From assembly GCA_016291725.1 (NCBI GenBank), contig JAEEYJ010000205.1, positions 1 through 16,117 of the forward strand: DNA of 16,117 bases, in the 5' to 3' direction. The position numbers and the translations under genes are program-made. Below the pieces are notes generated by a model, which saw only the letters and a list, made by a program, of their open reading frames with translations, did no database searches and was not told the DNA's origin. This DNA comes from Solobacterium sp. GTDB taxonomy: Bacteria > Bacillota_I > Bacilli_A > Erysipelotrichales > Erysipelotrichaceae. Shown one piece after another: positions 1 through 6,638 of this stretch. Positions within the stretch are counted from its first letter, which is position 1, and each line of letters begins with the position of its first letter.

Positions 1-696
1 GACATTCTGCCCCAGCAGCGTGACTTCCTTGCCGCCGGACGCTTTGAATTCCTTGATTTCCCTGACGATGTCCTCCATCATCCGGGAACGCTCCCTTCCC
101 CGGGTATAGGGCACGATGCAGTAGGTACAGAACTTATCGCACCCGTACATAATATTCACGAATGCCTTGTAGGCACTGCTGCGCTGCACCGGCAGATTCT
201 CGATGACCGAGCCCGGTACGCTCTCCACAGCGAACATGCGTTCCCTGCGGTCCAGGAAATCCTGCAGCAGGCGAGGGAAACGGTCCAGGTTGTGGGTGCC
301 GAAGACCAGATCGATCTGCGGGTAGGCTGTCCGGATGCGTTCCACAACAGCCGGCATCTGCGCCATGCATCCGCACAGCGCAAAAATCTTCTCCGGATTC
401 TGTTCCTTCCGGTGCTTCAGATTGCCGATTTCACCGAATACGTGGTCCTCCGCTGCCTTGCGGATCGCACAGGTATTGAAGATCACCAGGTCCGCGTCAT
501 CCACATCGGCCGCCTCTGTAAATCCCATGTTCACCAGCATTCCTGCCAGCGTCTCACCGTCCCGTACATTGGCCTGGCAGCCGTAGGTGTGAATGAAAAA
601 GGTCCTGCCCTTTCCCAGATCCGCCGCCATTTCCGGCATCTCAAATACATCACGCTCAAAACTGCGTACCCTGTTCCTGATCTTTGTTTCTTCCAT
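1..696 (-). CDS. miaB: tRNA-2-methylthio-N6-dimethylallyladenosine synthase MiaB (N-terminal 232 residues; 3' end outside window)
   Basis: Radical-SAM methylthiotransferase that adds the methylthio group at C2 of i6A37 in tRNAs reading UNN codons. The visible part holds the UPF0004 domain with its three cluster cysteines (C40 in TYGCQAN, C76 in NTCAIR, C110 in the CGC pair) and the radical-SAM triad C186-x3-C190-x2-C193 (YGCDKFCTYC), followed by PYTRGRERSR. The frame stays open to base 1, so the rest of the radical-SAM domain and the TRAM domain lie outside. The ATG at 694-696 is the first in-frame start and precedes a family-typical basic/acidic N-terminus. It has no convincing Shine-Dalgarno, and an extended -10 box ends only 9 nt upstream. 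The gene follows a ferredoxin gene but is separated from it by a terminator. Identification is secure from the motifs; MtaB-type relatives lack this TYGCQAN context. Confidence 0.95.
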   Translation of the reverse strand, partial: MEETKIRNRVRSFERDVFEMPEMAADLGKGRTFFIHTYGCQANVRDGETLAGMLVNMGFTEAADVDDADLVIFNTCAIRKAAEDHVFGEIGNLKHRKEQNPEKIFALCGCMAQMPAVVERIRTAYPQIDLVFGTHNLDRFPRLLQDFLDRRERMFAVESVPGSVIENLPVQRSSAYKAFVNIMYGCDKFCTYCIVPYTRGRERSRMMEDIVREIKEFKASGGKEVTLLGQNV

Positions 697-705
697 ATCC
701 AGAGT

Positions 706-714
706 ATTATACCA
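706..714 (-). promoter_or_regulatory. miaB extended -10 promoter
   Basis: On the minus strand the sequence reads TGG-TATAAT, an extended -10 with a perfect hexamer (706-711) and TG dinucleotide. No good -35 is visible 16-18 bp upstream, which is usual for extended -10 promoters. The ATG of miaB lies 9 nt after the hexamer, so transcription would start within about 3 nt of the start codon. Confidence 0.55.
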
Positions 715-735
715 TGGAAACCCCTGCACCCGCAT

Positions 736-765
736 AAAAACCCCGTGCCTTGTGCACAGGGTTTT
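736..765 (-). terminator. Rho-independent terminator after the ferredoxin gene
   Basis: A 12-bp stem (arms 737-748 and 754-765, one G-T wobble) with a 5-nt loop. The arms begin with AAAA and end with TTTT, so the structure can act in both directions. It lies 14 bp past the ferredoxin stop and before the miaB promoter, separating the two units. Confidence 0.85.
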
Positions 766-778
766 CATGATTCACTTA

Positions 779-952
779 TTATTCAGTGATTGCGCCGACC
801 GGGCATGTAGCGATGCAGCTGTGGCAGTCGATGCAGAGTTCCTCGTCAACAGTGGACTTTCCCTCATCATCCAGAGACAGCGCCTCAACAGGGCACGCAC
901 CTACACAGGCACCGCAGCCGATGCAGAGATCCTTATCAATTGTAACAGGCAT
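779..952 (-). CDS. Small 2[4Fe-4S] ferredoxin, 57 residues
   Basis: Clostridial-type bacterial ferredoxin, a soluble low-potential electron carrier for anaerobic oxidoreductases. Translation of the minus strand gives two CxxCxxCxxxCP motifs: C10, C13, C16, C20-P and C40, C43, C46, C50-P, the full ligand set for two 4Fe-4S clusters. The protein is highly acidic and ends in GAITE, as in the family (usually 55-60 residues). The ATG at 950-952 follows an AGGGAGG Shine-Dalgarno by 8 nt. The gene is monocistronic: it has a consensus promoter at 974-1001 and a strong terminator at 736-765, so it is probably highly expressed. It indicates an anaerobic or fermentative lifestyle; its redox partner cannot be inferred from the neighbours. 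Confidence 0.95.
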   Translation of the reverse strand: MPVTIDKDLCIGCGACVGACPVEALSLDDEGKSTVDEELCIDCHSCIATCPVGAITE

Positions 953-973
953 GTTATTGTCCTCCCTGCCTTG

Positions 974-1001
974 ATTATAGCACCCGCCGGAAACGTGTCA
1001 A
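974..1001 (-). promoter_or_regulatory. Ferredoxin promoter (TTGACA-N16-TATAAT)
   Basis: Perfect consensus -35 TTGACA (996-1001) and -10 TATAAT (974-979) with a 16-bp spacer whose end gives a TGC extended -10. This is the best housekeeping sigma promoter in the window. It lies between the potassium-channel terminator and the ferredoxin Shine-Dalgarno. Confidence 0.9.
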
Positions 1002-1043
1002 CCATGCGGTCTGAAACTTGTTTTCGATCAAATTTCAGTACAG

Positions 1044-1067
1044 AAAAACCGGTCATGCACCGACCGG
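1044..1067 (-). terminator. Rho-independent terminator of the potassium channel gene
   Basis: Stem CCGGTC/GACCGG (1049-1054 with 1062-1067) and a 7-nt loop, followed on the minus strand by TTTTT (1044-1048). It starts 10 bp after the channel stop codon. Confidence 0.85.
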
Positions 1068-1077
1068 AATCTTCGTA

Positions 1078-2043
1078 TTATGCCGATACTCCGTCCTCAT
1101 CGCTGGAGTCTTTGTATACTGCCAGTTCATCCCCGCGGAATACCCGGTAGTTGTCCTTCGGCGGGAATGTAACACCGTTCCGTTTGACCAGAATGATCCG
1201 GTAGCCGTGATCCTCCAGCACTTCCTTCGCTGACCGGTTGATCCAGCCGCTGTCCGCATCTGCATGCACGGTCTGCAGGCGGAAGTTCAGCGGTGCCGAG
1301 CTGTACGCAGCTTCTGTATAGTTCTCCACAAAGCCGGCGGAAAGAATGCCGGTCGGGATCGCCACAGCCATCACACCCAGCACGGAGATCACAATGGCCA
1401 TCGCCCTGCCCAGCTCCGTTACCGGATAGATATCACCGTAGCCTACCGTGAGCAGCGTACTCATGCTCCACCAGATTCCCGAGAGTGCATTGCGGAAAAT
1501 CTCCGGCTGCGCTTCGTGCTCTGCGCTGTACATGCACAGGGACGATGCCAGCATCAGTACGATCAGAATGAACAGCGAGGAAGCCAGCTGGTTCTTCTTT
1601 TCATAGATAACGGACTTGATGACGTTGAAGGAATCATAGGTGGAATTGATCCGGAACAGCCGCAGGATACGCACTACCCTGAGCATACGGAAGACTACGA
1701 ATCCCGAAAGGAAGAAGAACGGCAGGATGGTCAGCAGATCCACAATACCGTCATAGGACAGAAAGAAGCGCATTACTGCCTTCCTGCGGGACAGTCCGGG
1801 ATACAGGTATTCCGCTGTCCAGATCCGCAGGCCGTATTCAATGATGAAAATCCCGATTGTCAGAGTATCCAGGATCTGCAGCACATCCCTGTACGGTGCC
1901 ATTTCATCGAAGGTTTCCAGAAAGATCACCGTAATGTTCGTCAGGATGACCACCATGATGAAAAGATCGAACGCAAAGCTCGGACCATCTTCCCGGTTAC
2001 CGATCTGGATGATGTCGAATACCCGCTTCTTCAACGTATTCAT
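1078..2043 (-). CDS. Voltage-gated potassium channel, six-helix type with cytoplasmic C-terminal domain
   Basis: Integral membrane K+ channel subunit of the Kv/Kch superfamily, 321 residues, expected to work as a tetramer. S1 lies near residues 24-42 and S2 near 58-75. S4 is clear at 118-132, with arginines every third position (R119, R122, R125, R128, R131), so it should sense voltage. The pore loop carries the exact K+ selectivity filter TVGYGD at 199-204, followed by S6 (about 212-238). Residues 250-310 form a soluble tail that resembles a TrkA-C/RCK-C-like regulatory domain; this is weaker than the channel call. The ATG at 2041-2043 is the only start that keeps the usual short cytoplasmic N-terminus before S1, but it has no Shine-Dalgarno and sits 6 nt after a TATAAT box. 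The gene is monocistronic, bounded by terminators on both sides. Confidence 0.92.
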   Translation of the reverse strand: MNTLKKRVFDIIQIGNREDGPSFAFDLFIMVVILTNITVIFLETFDEMAPYRDVLQILDTLTIGIFIIEYGLRIWTAEYLYPGLSRRKAVMRFFLSYDGIVDLLTILPFFFLSGFVVFRMLRVVRILRLFRINSTYDSFNVIKSVIYEKKNQLASSLFILIVLMLASSLCMYSAEHEAQPEIFRNALSGIWWSMSTLLTVGYGDIYPVTELGRAMAIVISVLGVMAVAIPTGILSAGFVENYTEAAYSSAPLNFRLQTVHADADSGWINRSAKEVLEDHGYRIILVKRNGVTFPPKDNYRVFRGDELAVYKDSSDEDGVSA

Positions 2044-2049
2044 GTTCCC

Positions 2050-2055
2050 ATTATA
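2050..2055 (-). promoter_or_regulatory. -10 box of the potassium channel gene
   Basis: A perfect TATAAT on the minus strand, placed just after the rny terminator. Only 6 nt (gggaac) separate it from the ATG. Transcription would therefore begin at or next to the start codon. No -35 is recognisable. Confidence 0.55.
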
Positions 2056-2066
2056 CCCCTGTTGAA

Positions 2067-2093
2067 GACAAAAGGCATCCGCAAACGGATGCC
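2067..2093 (-). terminator. Rho-independent terminator of rny
   Basis: Perfect 8-bp stem GGCATCCG/CGGATGCC (2074-2081 with 2086-2093) and 4-nt loop, followed on the minus strand by TTTTGTC. It begins 7 bp after the rny stop. The stem is nearly identical to that of the recA terminator at 3772-3791. Confidence 0.9.
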
Positions 2094-2099
2094 TCGTGT

Positions 2100-3659
2100 T
2101 TACTGAGCAATCTCCTGTGCTCTGACTTCCCGGATCAGCGTTACCTTGATCTGTCCCGGATAGGTCATTTCGTTTTCAATGCGCTCACGGATATCGTGCG
2201 CGATCTTGATCATACCGTCATCGTTGATCTTGTCCGGCTGAACCATGACGCGTACCTCACGGCCTGCCTGGATCGCGAACGCCTTCTCTACACCATCGTA
2301 GCTGCCGGCAATCTGCTCCAGCTGCTCCAGACGCTGGATGTAGTTCTCCATCGACTCATACCGGGCACCGGGCCTTGCGGCGCTCAGCGTATCCGCAGCG
2401 GATACCAGCACCGAAATGATATCCGATGCCGGCTTGTCGCCGTGATGCGACTCGATCGCATTGACGACGATTCCGTTCTCACCGTACTTTCTGGCCAGGC
2501 GGGCACCCAGTTCCACATGGCTGCCTTCCTGCTCGAAGTCTATGGCTTTGCCGATATCATGCAGCAGACCGGCACGCTTCGCCAGGTTCTGGTTCAGACC
2601 GAGCTCTGCCGCCATGATACCCGCAAAGGTGGCGACTTCAATGGAGTGTTCCAGAACATTCTGACCATAGCTGTAGCGGTAGCGGAGTCTGCCGACCATC
2701 TTCACCAGTTCCTTGTTGATGCGGCCGATGCCCAGCCGGAAGATCGCTTCATCACCGATCTTCATGATCGTTTCATCCAGGGACTTCGTCACTTTGCTGA
2801 CGACTTCCTCGATCCTTGTCGGCTGGATCCTGCCGTCCTTCATCAGAATCTCCAGAGACTGTCTGGCGACTTCCCTGCGGATCGGGTCAAAGCAGGATAC
2901 AGTAATCGCGTCCGGTGTATCATCGATGATCAGATCTACACCGGTTGCCTGTTCAATCGCTTTAATGTTGCGCCCTTCTCTGCCGATGATCCGTCCCTTC
3001 ATGTCCTCGTTGGGCAATGAAACAACGGATACTGTCCTGTCAAGCACTTCTTCCTGCGCATAGCGCTGGATGGCATTCGCAATGACGGTTCTTGCGTTCT
3101 CCGCAGCCCGCTGCTGGGCGATATCATCCTGCTCGCGCAGCCATGCACCGATTTCCTTCGTGTTCTTCTTTTCGATCGTATCCATCAGTTCCTGACGGGC
3201 TTCTTCGCGGGTCAGTCCCGCTACCCGTTCCAGAACCGTGGTCTGTTCATCGATCTTCGACTGAAGAGTCGTCTCCATTTTGTTGAGATTTGTCAGCTTC
3301 TCATCGACAAGTCTGTTTTTGTCTTCGATTTTCTTTTCCTTCGCAATCAGGTTCTCTTCCCGGTAACTGATGCTGTCCTCACGCCGGGACAGCTTGTTCT
3401 CGAGCTGCTGCACCTTATTGCGCTGCGCCTTCAGTTCCCTCTCGGCCTGAAGCGTCATTTCATAGATCTGCTGCTTACCGTCCAGATCCGCCTGGCGGAG
3501 AATCGTCTCTGCCTTGGCGTTTGATTCATCCAGAATGGACTGCGCCTGGTTCCTTGCCTGATCCAGCCCTGCCTTACCGAGCGCCTTCATAATGAGGACG
3601 CCGATCAGAATACCAACAATACCAACAAGAACGGAGGTGAGCATATTACCATAAGGCAT
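2100..3659 (-). CDS. rny: Ribonuclease Y
   Basis: Membrane-anchored endoribonuclease that starts bulk mRNA decay in Bacillota. The product is 519 residues, the normal family length. It has an N-terminal membrane anchor (about 8-25), a long charged coiled coil (about 30-190), a KH RNA-binding domain with GRIIGREGRNIK at 222-233, and an HD phosphohydrolase domain with LLHDIGKAID at 365-374 (metal ligands H367 and D368) and the AADTLSAARPGAR segment at 421-433. The start at 3657-3659 was chosen over an ATG 57 bp upstream because GGAGG lies 8 nt before it, the anchor then begins at the usual place, and the longer form would start at the expected transcription start. It follows recA, the classic pgsA-recA-rny order, but has its own promoter and terminator. 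Confidence 0.97.
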   Translation of the reverse strand: MPYGNMLTSVLVGIVGILIGVLIMKALGKAGLDQARNQAQSILDESNAKAETILRQADLDGKQQIYEMTLQAERELKAQRNKVQQLENKLSRREDSISYREENLIAKEKKIEDKNRLVDEKLTNLNKMETTLQSKIDEQTTVLERVAGLTREEARQELMDTIEKKNTKEIGAWLREQDDIAQQRAAENARTVIANAIQRYAQEEVLDRTVSVVSLPNEDMKGRIIGREGRNIKAIEQATGVDLIIDDTPDAITVSCFDPIRREVARQSLEILMKDGRIQPTRIEEVVSKVTKSLDETIMKIGDEAIFRLGIGRINKELVKMVGRLRYRYSYGQNVLEHSIEVATFAGIMAAELGLNQNLAKRAGLLHDIGKAIDFEQEGSHVELGARLARKYGENGIVVNAIESHHGDKPASDIISVLVSAADTLSAARPGARYESMENYIQRLEQLEQIAGSYDGVEKAFAIQAGREVRVMVQPDKINDDGMIKIAHDIRERIENEMTYPGQIKVTLIREVRAQEIAQ

Positions 3660-3707
3660 ACTGTTTTCCTCCATTAAAAAACTAACGAGAAATATTTTCC
3701 CGCATAT

Positions 3708-3735
3708 ATTATACATTTTTCTGCCTTCTTCTCAA
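3708..3735 (-). promoter_or_regulatory. rny promoter (TTGAGA-N16-TATAAT)
   Basis: -35 TTGAGA (3730-3735), 16-bp spacer, and perfect -10 TATAAT (3708-3713) on the minus strand. It lies between the recA terminator and rny and gives a leader of about 40 nt carrying the GGAGG ribosome binding site. Confidence 0.85.
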
Positions 3736-3765
3736 GCAGACACACCGGAAAAAAGTTCATTCCCG

Positions 3766-3791
3766 AAAAAAGGCACCCGTTTCCGGATGCC
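3766..3791 (-). terminator. Rho-independent terminator of recA
   Basis: Stem GGCATCCG/CGGGTGCC (8 bp with one wobble; arms 3784-3791 and 3772-3779) with a GAAA tetraloop on the minus strand, followed by a run of six T (3766-3771). It starts 10 bp after the recA stop. Confidence 0.92.
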
Positions 3792-3801
3792 CTCTGTACG
3801 T

Positions 3802-4842
3802 TTATTCCGTTTCTTCCGCCGGTGCCGGAAAGAGCACACGGCGCAGTTCTGCCGTGATTTCTGCATCCACATCCGGATGCTGGCGCACATACTCACGGAC
3901 TGCCGCAAATCCCTGGCCGATCTTCTCTCCCTTGTACGAGAACCAGGCGCCGGACTTGTCGATGATATCGTTCTCCACTGCAAGATTGATGATCTCATCC
4001 ACATGGGATACACCTTCCCCGAAGATGACATTCACCGTAGCAGTACGGAACGGCGGTGCAACCTTGTTCTTGACGACTTTGATCTTCGTCACGTTGCCGA
4101 TGACGTCCGATCCGTTCTTCAGGGCTTCTCCCTTGCGGACATCCAGACGCACCGAAGCATAGAACTTCAGCGCCCGGCCGCCCGGTGTCGTCTCCGGGTT
4201 GCCGAACATAATGCCGACCTTTTCACGCAGCTGGTTGATGAAGATCGCCGTGCAGTTGGAACGGTTCATGACACCTGCCAGCTTGCGCATCGCCTTGGAC
4301 ATCAGCCTGGCCTGCAGACCGATGGAGGAATCCCCCATTTCACCGTCCAGCTCTGCCTGGGGCACCAGTGCCGCCACCGAGTCGATGACCACCAGGTCAA
4401 TTGCCCCGGAACGGATCAGCACCTCGGTAATCTCCAGCGCCTGCTCGCCTGAATCAGGCTGGGACAGAATGAGTTCGTCAATATCCACACCGAGGTTCTT
4501 CGCGTAGACCGGATCAATGGCATTCTCCGCATCGATGAACGCACACCTGCCGCCGGCTTTCTGGCACTCCGCAATCGCATGCAGCGCGAGCGTCGTCTTG
4601 CCGGAAGACTCCGGACCGTAGATCTCAATGATCCTTCCCTTCGGATATCCCCCGATGCCCAGTGCCGCGTCCAGCGCCAGGCTTCCCGAAGACAGCGCAT
4701 CCACGGAAATCTGCGCCCGGTCGCCCAGACGCATAATGCTTCCTTTGCCGTATTCCTTCTCGATCGCCTTCAGCGCTTCCGCCAGCAATTGGTCCTTCTT
4801 CTCATCGGTGACCTCTGTGTTCCTTGTTTTTTCAGCAGCCAT
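3802..4842 (-). CDS. recA: Recombinase RecA
   Basis: DNA strand-exchange ATPase central to homologous recombination and SOS induction; 346 residues, the standard length. Walker A is GPESSGKTT at 76-84, Walker B is [10 protein letters not shown] near 140-149, the L1 loop lies around [12 protein letters not shown], and the L2 segment ([13 protein letters not shown]) and [11 protein letters not shown] are intact. The ATG at 4840-4842 was chosen because AAGGAG lies about 9 nt upstream; an in-frame ATG 33 bp earlier would add a basic extension absent from the family. Residue 97 is asparagine in the segment [10 protein letters not shown], where E. coli RecA has histidine. The gene lies 50 bp after pgsA without the cinA gene often found between them. 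No LexA-type GAAC-N4-GTTC operator and no clear promoter of its own were seen, so it is probably read from pgsA. Confidence 0.98.
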   Translation of the reverse strand: MAAEKTRNTEVTDEKKDQLLAEALKAIEKEYGKGSIMRLGDRAQISVDALSSGSLALDAALGIGGYPKGRIIEIYGPESSGKTTLALHAIAECQKAGGRCAFIDAENAIDPVYAKNLGVDIDELILSQPDSGEQALEITEVLIRSGAIDLVVIDSVAALVPQAELDGEMGDSSIGLQARLMSKAMRKLAGVMNRSNCTAIFINQLREKVGIMFGNPETTPGGRALKFYASVRLDVRKGEALKNGSDVIGNVTKIKVVKNKVAPPFRTATVNVIFGEGVSHVDEIINLAVENDIIDKSGAWFSYKGEKIGQGFAAVREYVRQHPDVDAEITAELRRVLFPAPAEETE

Positions 4843-4892
4843 AAAATCTTTCTCCTTCTGCCCTTTTATACGCACGGGACTCTATGAATCCT

Positions 4893-5486
4893 TTATTTGC
4901 TCTCAAAAATATCGTCCTTCAGCTGACTGAAGTACGACCAGCCGCTGGCCAGACTGATGAATGCCGCGAACCAGACCATCATCACCGATACCGGCAGACG
5001 CCACAGTTCAAACGGCAGATTGTTCAGCAGCACCAGCGCAATCGCTGCCATCTGCAGCACGGTCTTCAGCTTGCCCATCATCTGTGCGGAGACCACCTTG
5101 CCGTTCCCTGCCGCAATCATCCGGCAGCCATCCACGATGATGTCCCGGCATACCATGATGATCACCGGCACGACCGGAATGATCCCCTTTGCCGTAAAGA
5201 TCAGGAACATCGTTGTTGTGAGCATCTTGTCCGCGATCGGATCCGCGAACTTGCCGAACGTCGTCTGCAGATTGTACTTCCGGGCAATCTTGCCGTCCAG
5301 CAGATCCGTGAATGCCGCAATCAGATAGACCGCCAGCACCACCAGGTTCAGCACCGGAAGGTTCACCGTACCGACCCGCAGCACCGGCAGCACAATGCCG
5401 AACTGGGCATACGGGAAAATATAGATCAGAACAATCAGCGGAATCAGAACAATCCGCATTACCGTCAGTCTGTTGGGAAGATTCAT
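4893..5486 (-). CDS. pgsA: CDP-diacylglycerol--glycerol-3-phosphate 3-phosphatidyltransferase
   Basis: Integral membrane enzyme that makes phosphatidylglycerophosphate, the committed step to phosphatidylglycerol. It has 197 residues with several hydrophobic helices. The CDP-alcohol phosphotransferase signature is complete: D61-x2-D64-G65-x2-A68-R69-x8-G78-x3-D82-x3-D86. The N-terminus MNLPNRLTVMRI matches the family start, and AAGGAG lies 10 nt before the ATG at 5484-5486. Position directly upstream of recA is the usual Bacillota arrangement and supports pgsA over other CDP-alcohol transferases. An extended -10 (TGCTATACT) lies 26 nt before the start, with a second candidate further up. Confidence 0.95.
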   Translation of the reverse strand: MNLPNRLTVMRIVLIPLIVLIYIFPYAQFGIVLPVLRVGTVNLPVLNLVVLAVYLIAAFTDLLDGKIARKYNLQTTFGKFADPIADKMLTTTMFLIFTAKGIIPVVPVIIMVCRDIIVDGCRMIAAGNGKVVSAQMMGKLKTVLQMAAIALVLLNNLPFELWRLPVSVMMVWFAAFISLASGWSYFSQLKDDIFESK

Positions 5487-5512
5487 GGAACCATCACTCC
5501 TTTACCTGCGTT

Positions 5513-5521
5513 AGTATAGCA
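5513..5521 (-). promoter_or_regulatory. pgsA proximal extended -10 promoter
   Basis: Minus strand reads TGC-TATACT (hexamer 5513-5518, TG element 5519-5521), 26 nt before the pgsA ATG. The spacing leaves room for the AAGGAG ribosome binding site. No -35 is evident. Confidence 0.55.
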
Positions 5522-5532
5522 CAAACAATTCA

Positions 5533-5565
5533 TGCATCACAGTTCTCCCGAACACACTGCGTGCA
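5533..5565 (-). other. Imperfect inverted repeat in the pgsA upstream region
   Basis: The minus strand can fold TGCACGCAGT (5556-5565) against ACTGTG-A-TGCA (5533-5543): ten pairs with one wobble and one bulged A. Inside lies a smaller GTTC-N4-GAAC dyad (5542-5553). It has no T-run, so it is not a terminator. It could be a structured leader or an operator; nothing in it identifies a known regulator. Confidence 0.35.
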
Positions 5566-5570
5566 TCTGT

Positions 5571-5579
5571 ATTGTAGCA
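5571..5579 (-). promoter_or_regulatory. Possible distal pgsA promoter (extended -10)
   Basis: Minus strand reads TGC-TACAAT (hexamer 5571-5576), within an AT-rich dyad GCATAT/ATATGC (5577-5582 with 5592-5597). A transcript from here would begin with the hairpin at 5533-5565. No -35 is evident, so this is tentative. The dyad is also the only structure downstream of the kinase gene that could serve as a weak transcript end. Confidence 0.35.
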
Positions 5580-5612
5580 TATATTATCGAAATATGCATC
5601 TTTTATCCCGGT

Positions 5613-6581
5613 TTACGGCTGGAACTGTAAAAGAATCTCCCGGATCTGTGCAACGTCCGGCATCACCGGCAGCGCACCCTTCTTCGTTACAACATATGCC
5701 GCCGCCGCATTGGCATAGCGCAGAATCTCCTGCAGCCTTGCCGCATTCAGCCCTTCCAGCCCGTACCGCAGCACACCGTCCAGCAGGCAGCCGCAGAACG
5801 TATCCCCTGCACCGGTCGTATCCACCGCCCGCACCGGGAAACCGTCTGCCTGGGCATACAGATCGTTGTAGTATACACAGCTGCCGGCACTGCCCATGGT
5901 TACGGCAATCAGTCCGATCGTGTACTGCTCCCGCAGAGCCTGCACGCCTTCATCCACCGTCTGCTTTCCGGTATACCAGCGCAGTTCATCATCGGAGATC
6001 TTCAGGATATCGCAGTGCTCAAGCCCCCAGCCGATCTGTTCCTTCGCTGCCTCTGCGCTGCGCCAGAGCGCAGGCCGCAGATTCGGATCATATGAACGCA
6101 GGATGCCCTTTTCTTCCGCAAAGCGGAGGGCTGCGTGCGTAGCGCTGCGCACCGGTTCATCCGTCAGGGACAGGGAGCCGAAATGCAGGATCCGGCTTTC
6201 TTCAATCATGCCGTACGGGACTTCCTCCTCCCTCAGCATCAGGTCCGCACCCGGATTGCGGTAGAACGAAAAGCTCCGTTCTCCGCCTTCACTGTGATGT
6301 ACGAACGCCAGGGTTGTATGGACTTCATCGTCCGTACACAGACCATCCGTACCGACTTCTGCCCGTTCCAGTGCCTGCTTCAGTTGATCGCCGAAGCCAT
6401 CCCTGCCGACCTTGCCGATGAACTGTGTACGGTGCCCGAGCCTTGCCATCATCGCCAGGACATTCGCCGGTGCACCGCCTGCAGAGGCTTTGTACAGCGG
6501 ACTGCCGGATTCATCCGTTCCCTGCGGTACAAAATCAATCAGCAGCTCGCCCAGCGCTGAAGCACTGTATTTCTTTTCCAT
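5613..6581 (-). CDS. PfkB-family carbohydrate kinase, probably fructokinase
   Basis: Cytosolic ATP-dependent sugar kinase of the ribokinase fold, 322 residues. The N-terminal stretch ALGELLIDFVPQG, the GGAPANV signature (35-41), the YRNPGADLML segment, ILHFGSLSL and SYDPNLRP all match bacterial fructokinases of the ScrK/PfkB type. The C-terminal PfkB signature DTTGAGDTF is at 254-262 with the catalytic aspartate in GAGD. Likely reaction: fructose to fructose 6-phosphate; the exact sugar is inferred from family resemblance only. Two adjacent ATGs exist (6582-6584 and 6579-6581); AGGTG lies 5 and 8 nt before them, favouring the second. The in-frame ATG at 6605 overlaps the -10 box and cannot be the start. 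It is monocistronic, with no transporter or sucrose gene nearby. Confidence 0.88.
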   Translation of the reverse strand: MEKKYSASALGELLIDFVPQGTDESGSPLYKASAGGAPANVLAMMARLGHRTQFIGKVGRDGFGDQLKQALERAEVGTDGLCTDDEVHTTLAFVHHSEGGERSFSFYRNPGADLMLREEEVPYGMIEESRILHFGSLSLTDEPVRSATHAALRFAEEKGILRSYDPNLRPALWRSAEAAKEQIGWGLEHCDILKISDDELRWYTGKQTVDEGVQALREQYTIGLIAVTMGSAGSCVYYNDLYAQADGFPVRAVDTTGAGDTFCGCLLDGVLRYGLEGLNAARLQEILRYANAAAAYVVTKKGALPVMPDVAQIREILLQFQP

Positions 6582-6604
6582 CATTCTCTCACCTGCCTGT
6601 ACCA

Positions 6605-6632
6605 ATTATAACAAAGGAGAGACTGCTGTCTC
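6605..6632 (-). promoter_or_regulatory. Promoter of the sugar kinase gene, -35 inside the rnpB terminator
   Basis: -10 TATAAT (6605-6610), 16-bp spacer, and a -35 GAGACA (6627-6632) that matches the consensus at its last four bases. The -35 falls within the stem and loop of the rnpB terminator. The resulting leader would be about 15 nt and carry AGGTGAG. Confidence 0.6.
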
Positions 6633-6635
6633 TCC
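6611..6635 (-). terminator. Rho-independent terminator of rnpB
   Basis: Perfect 8-bp stem GGAGAGAC/GTCTCTCC (6628-6635 with 6616-6623) and AGCA loop on the minus strand, followed by TTTGTTAT. It begins 3 nt past the P1 helix of the RNase P RNA. Confidence 0.8.
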
Positions 6636-6638
6636 TGT

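Noticed and set aside
1264..2106. A 280-codon plus-strand frame opposite the potassium channel gene
   Set aside because: His/Gln/Arg-rich, no domain or membrane pattern, and wholly antisense to a well-supported channel with a TVGYGD filter.
3660..3716. Longer rny start adding 19 residues
   Set aside because: The upstream ATG lies at the -10 box of the rny promoter; GGAGG precedes the internal ATG at 3659, which gives the family N-terminus.
5542..5553. GTTC-N4-GAAC dyad as a LexA box for pgsA-recA
   Set aside because: The half-sites are inverted relative to the Bacillota LexA operator GAAC-N4-GTTC, so it is not a canonical SOS box.
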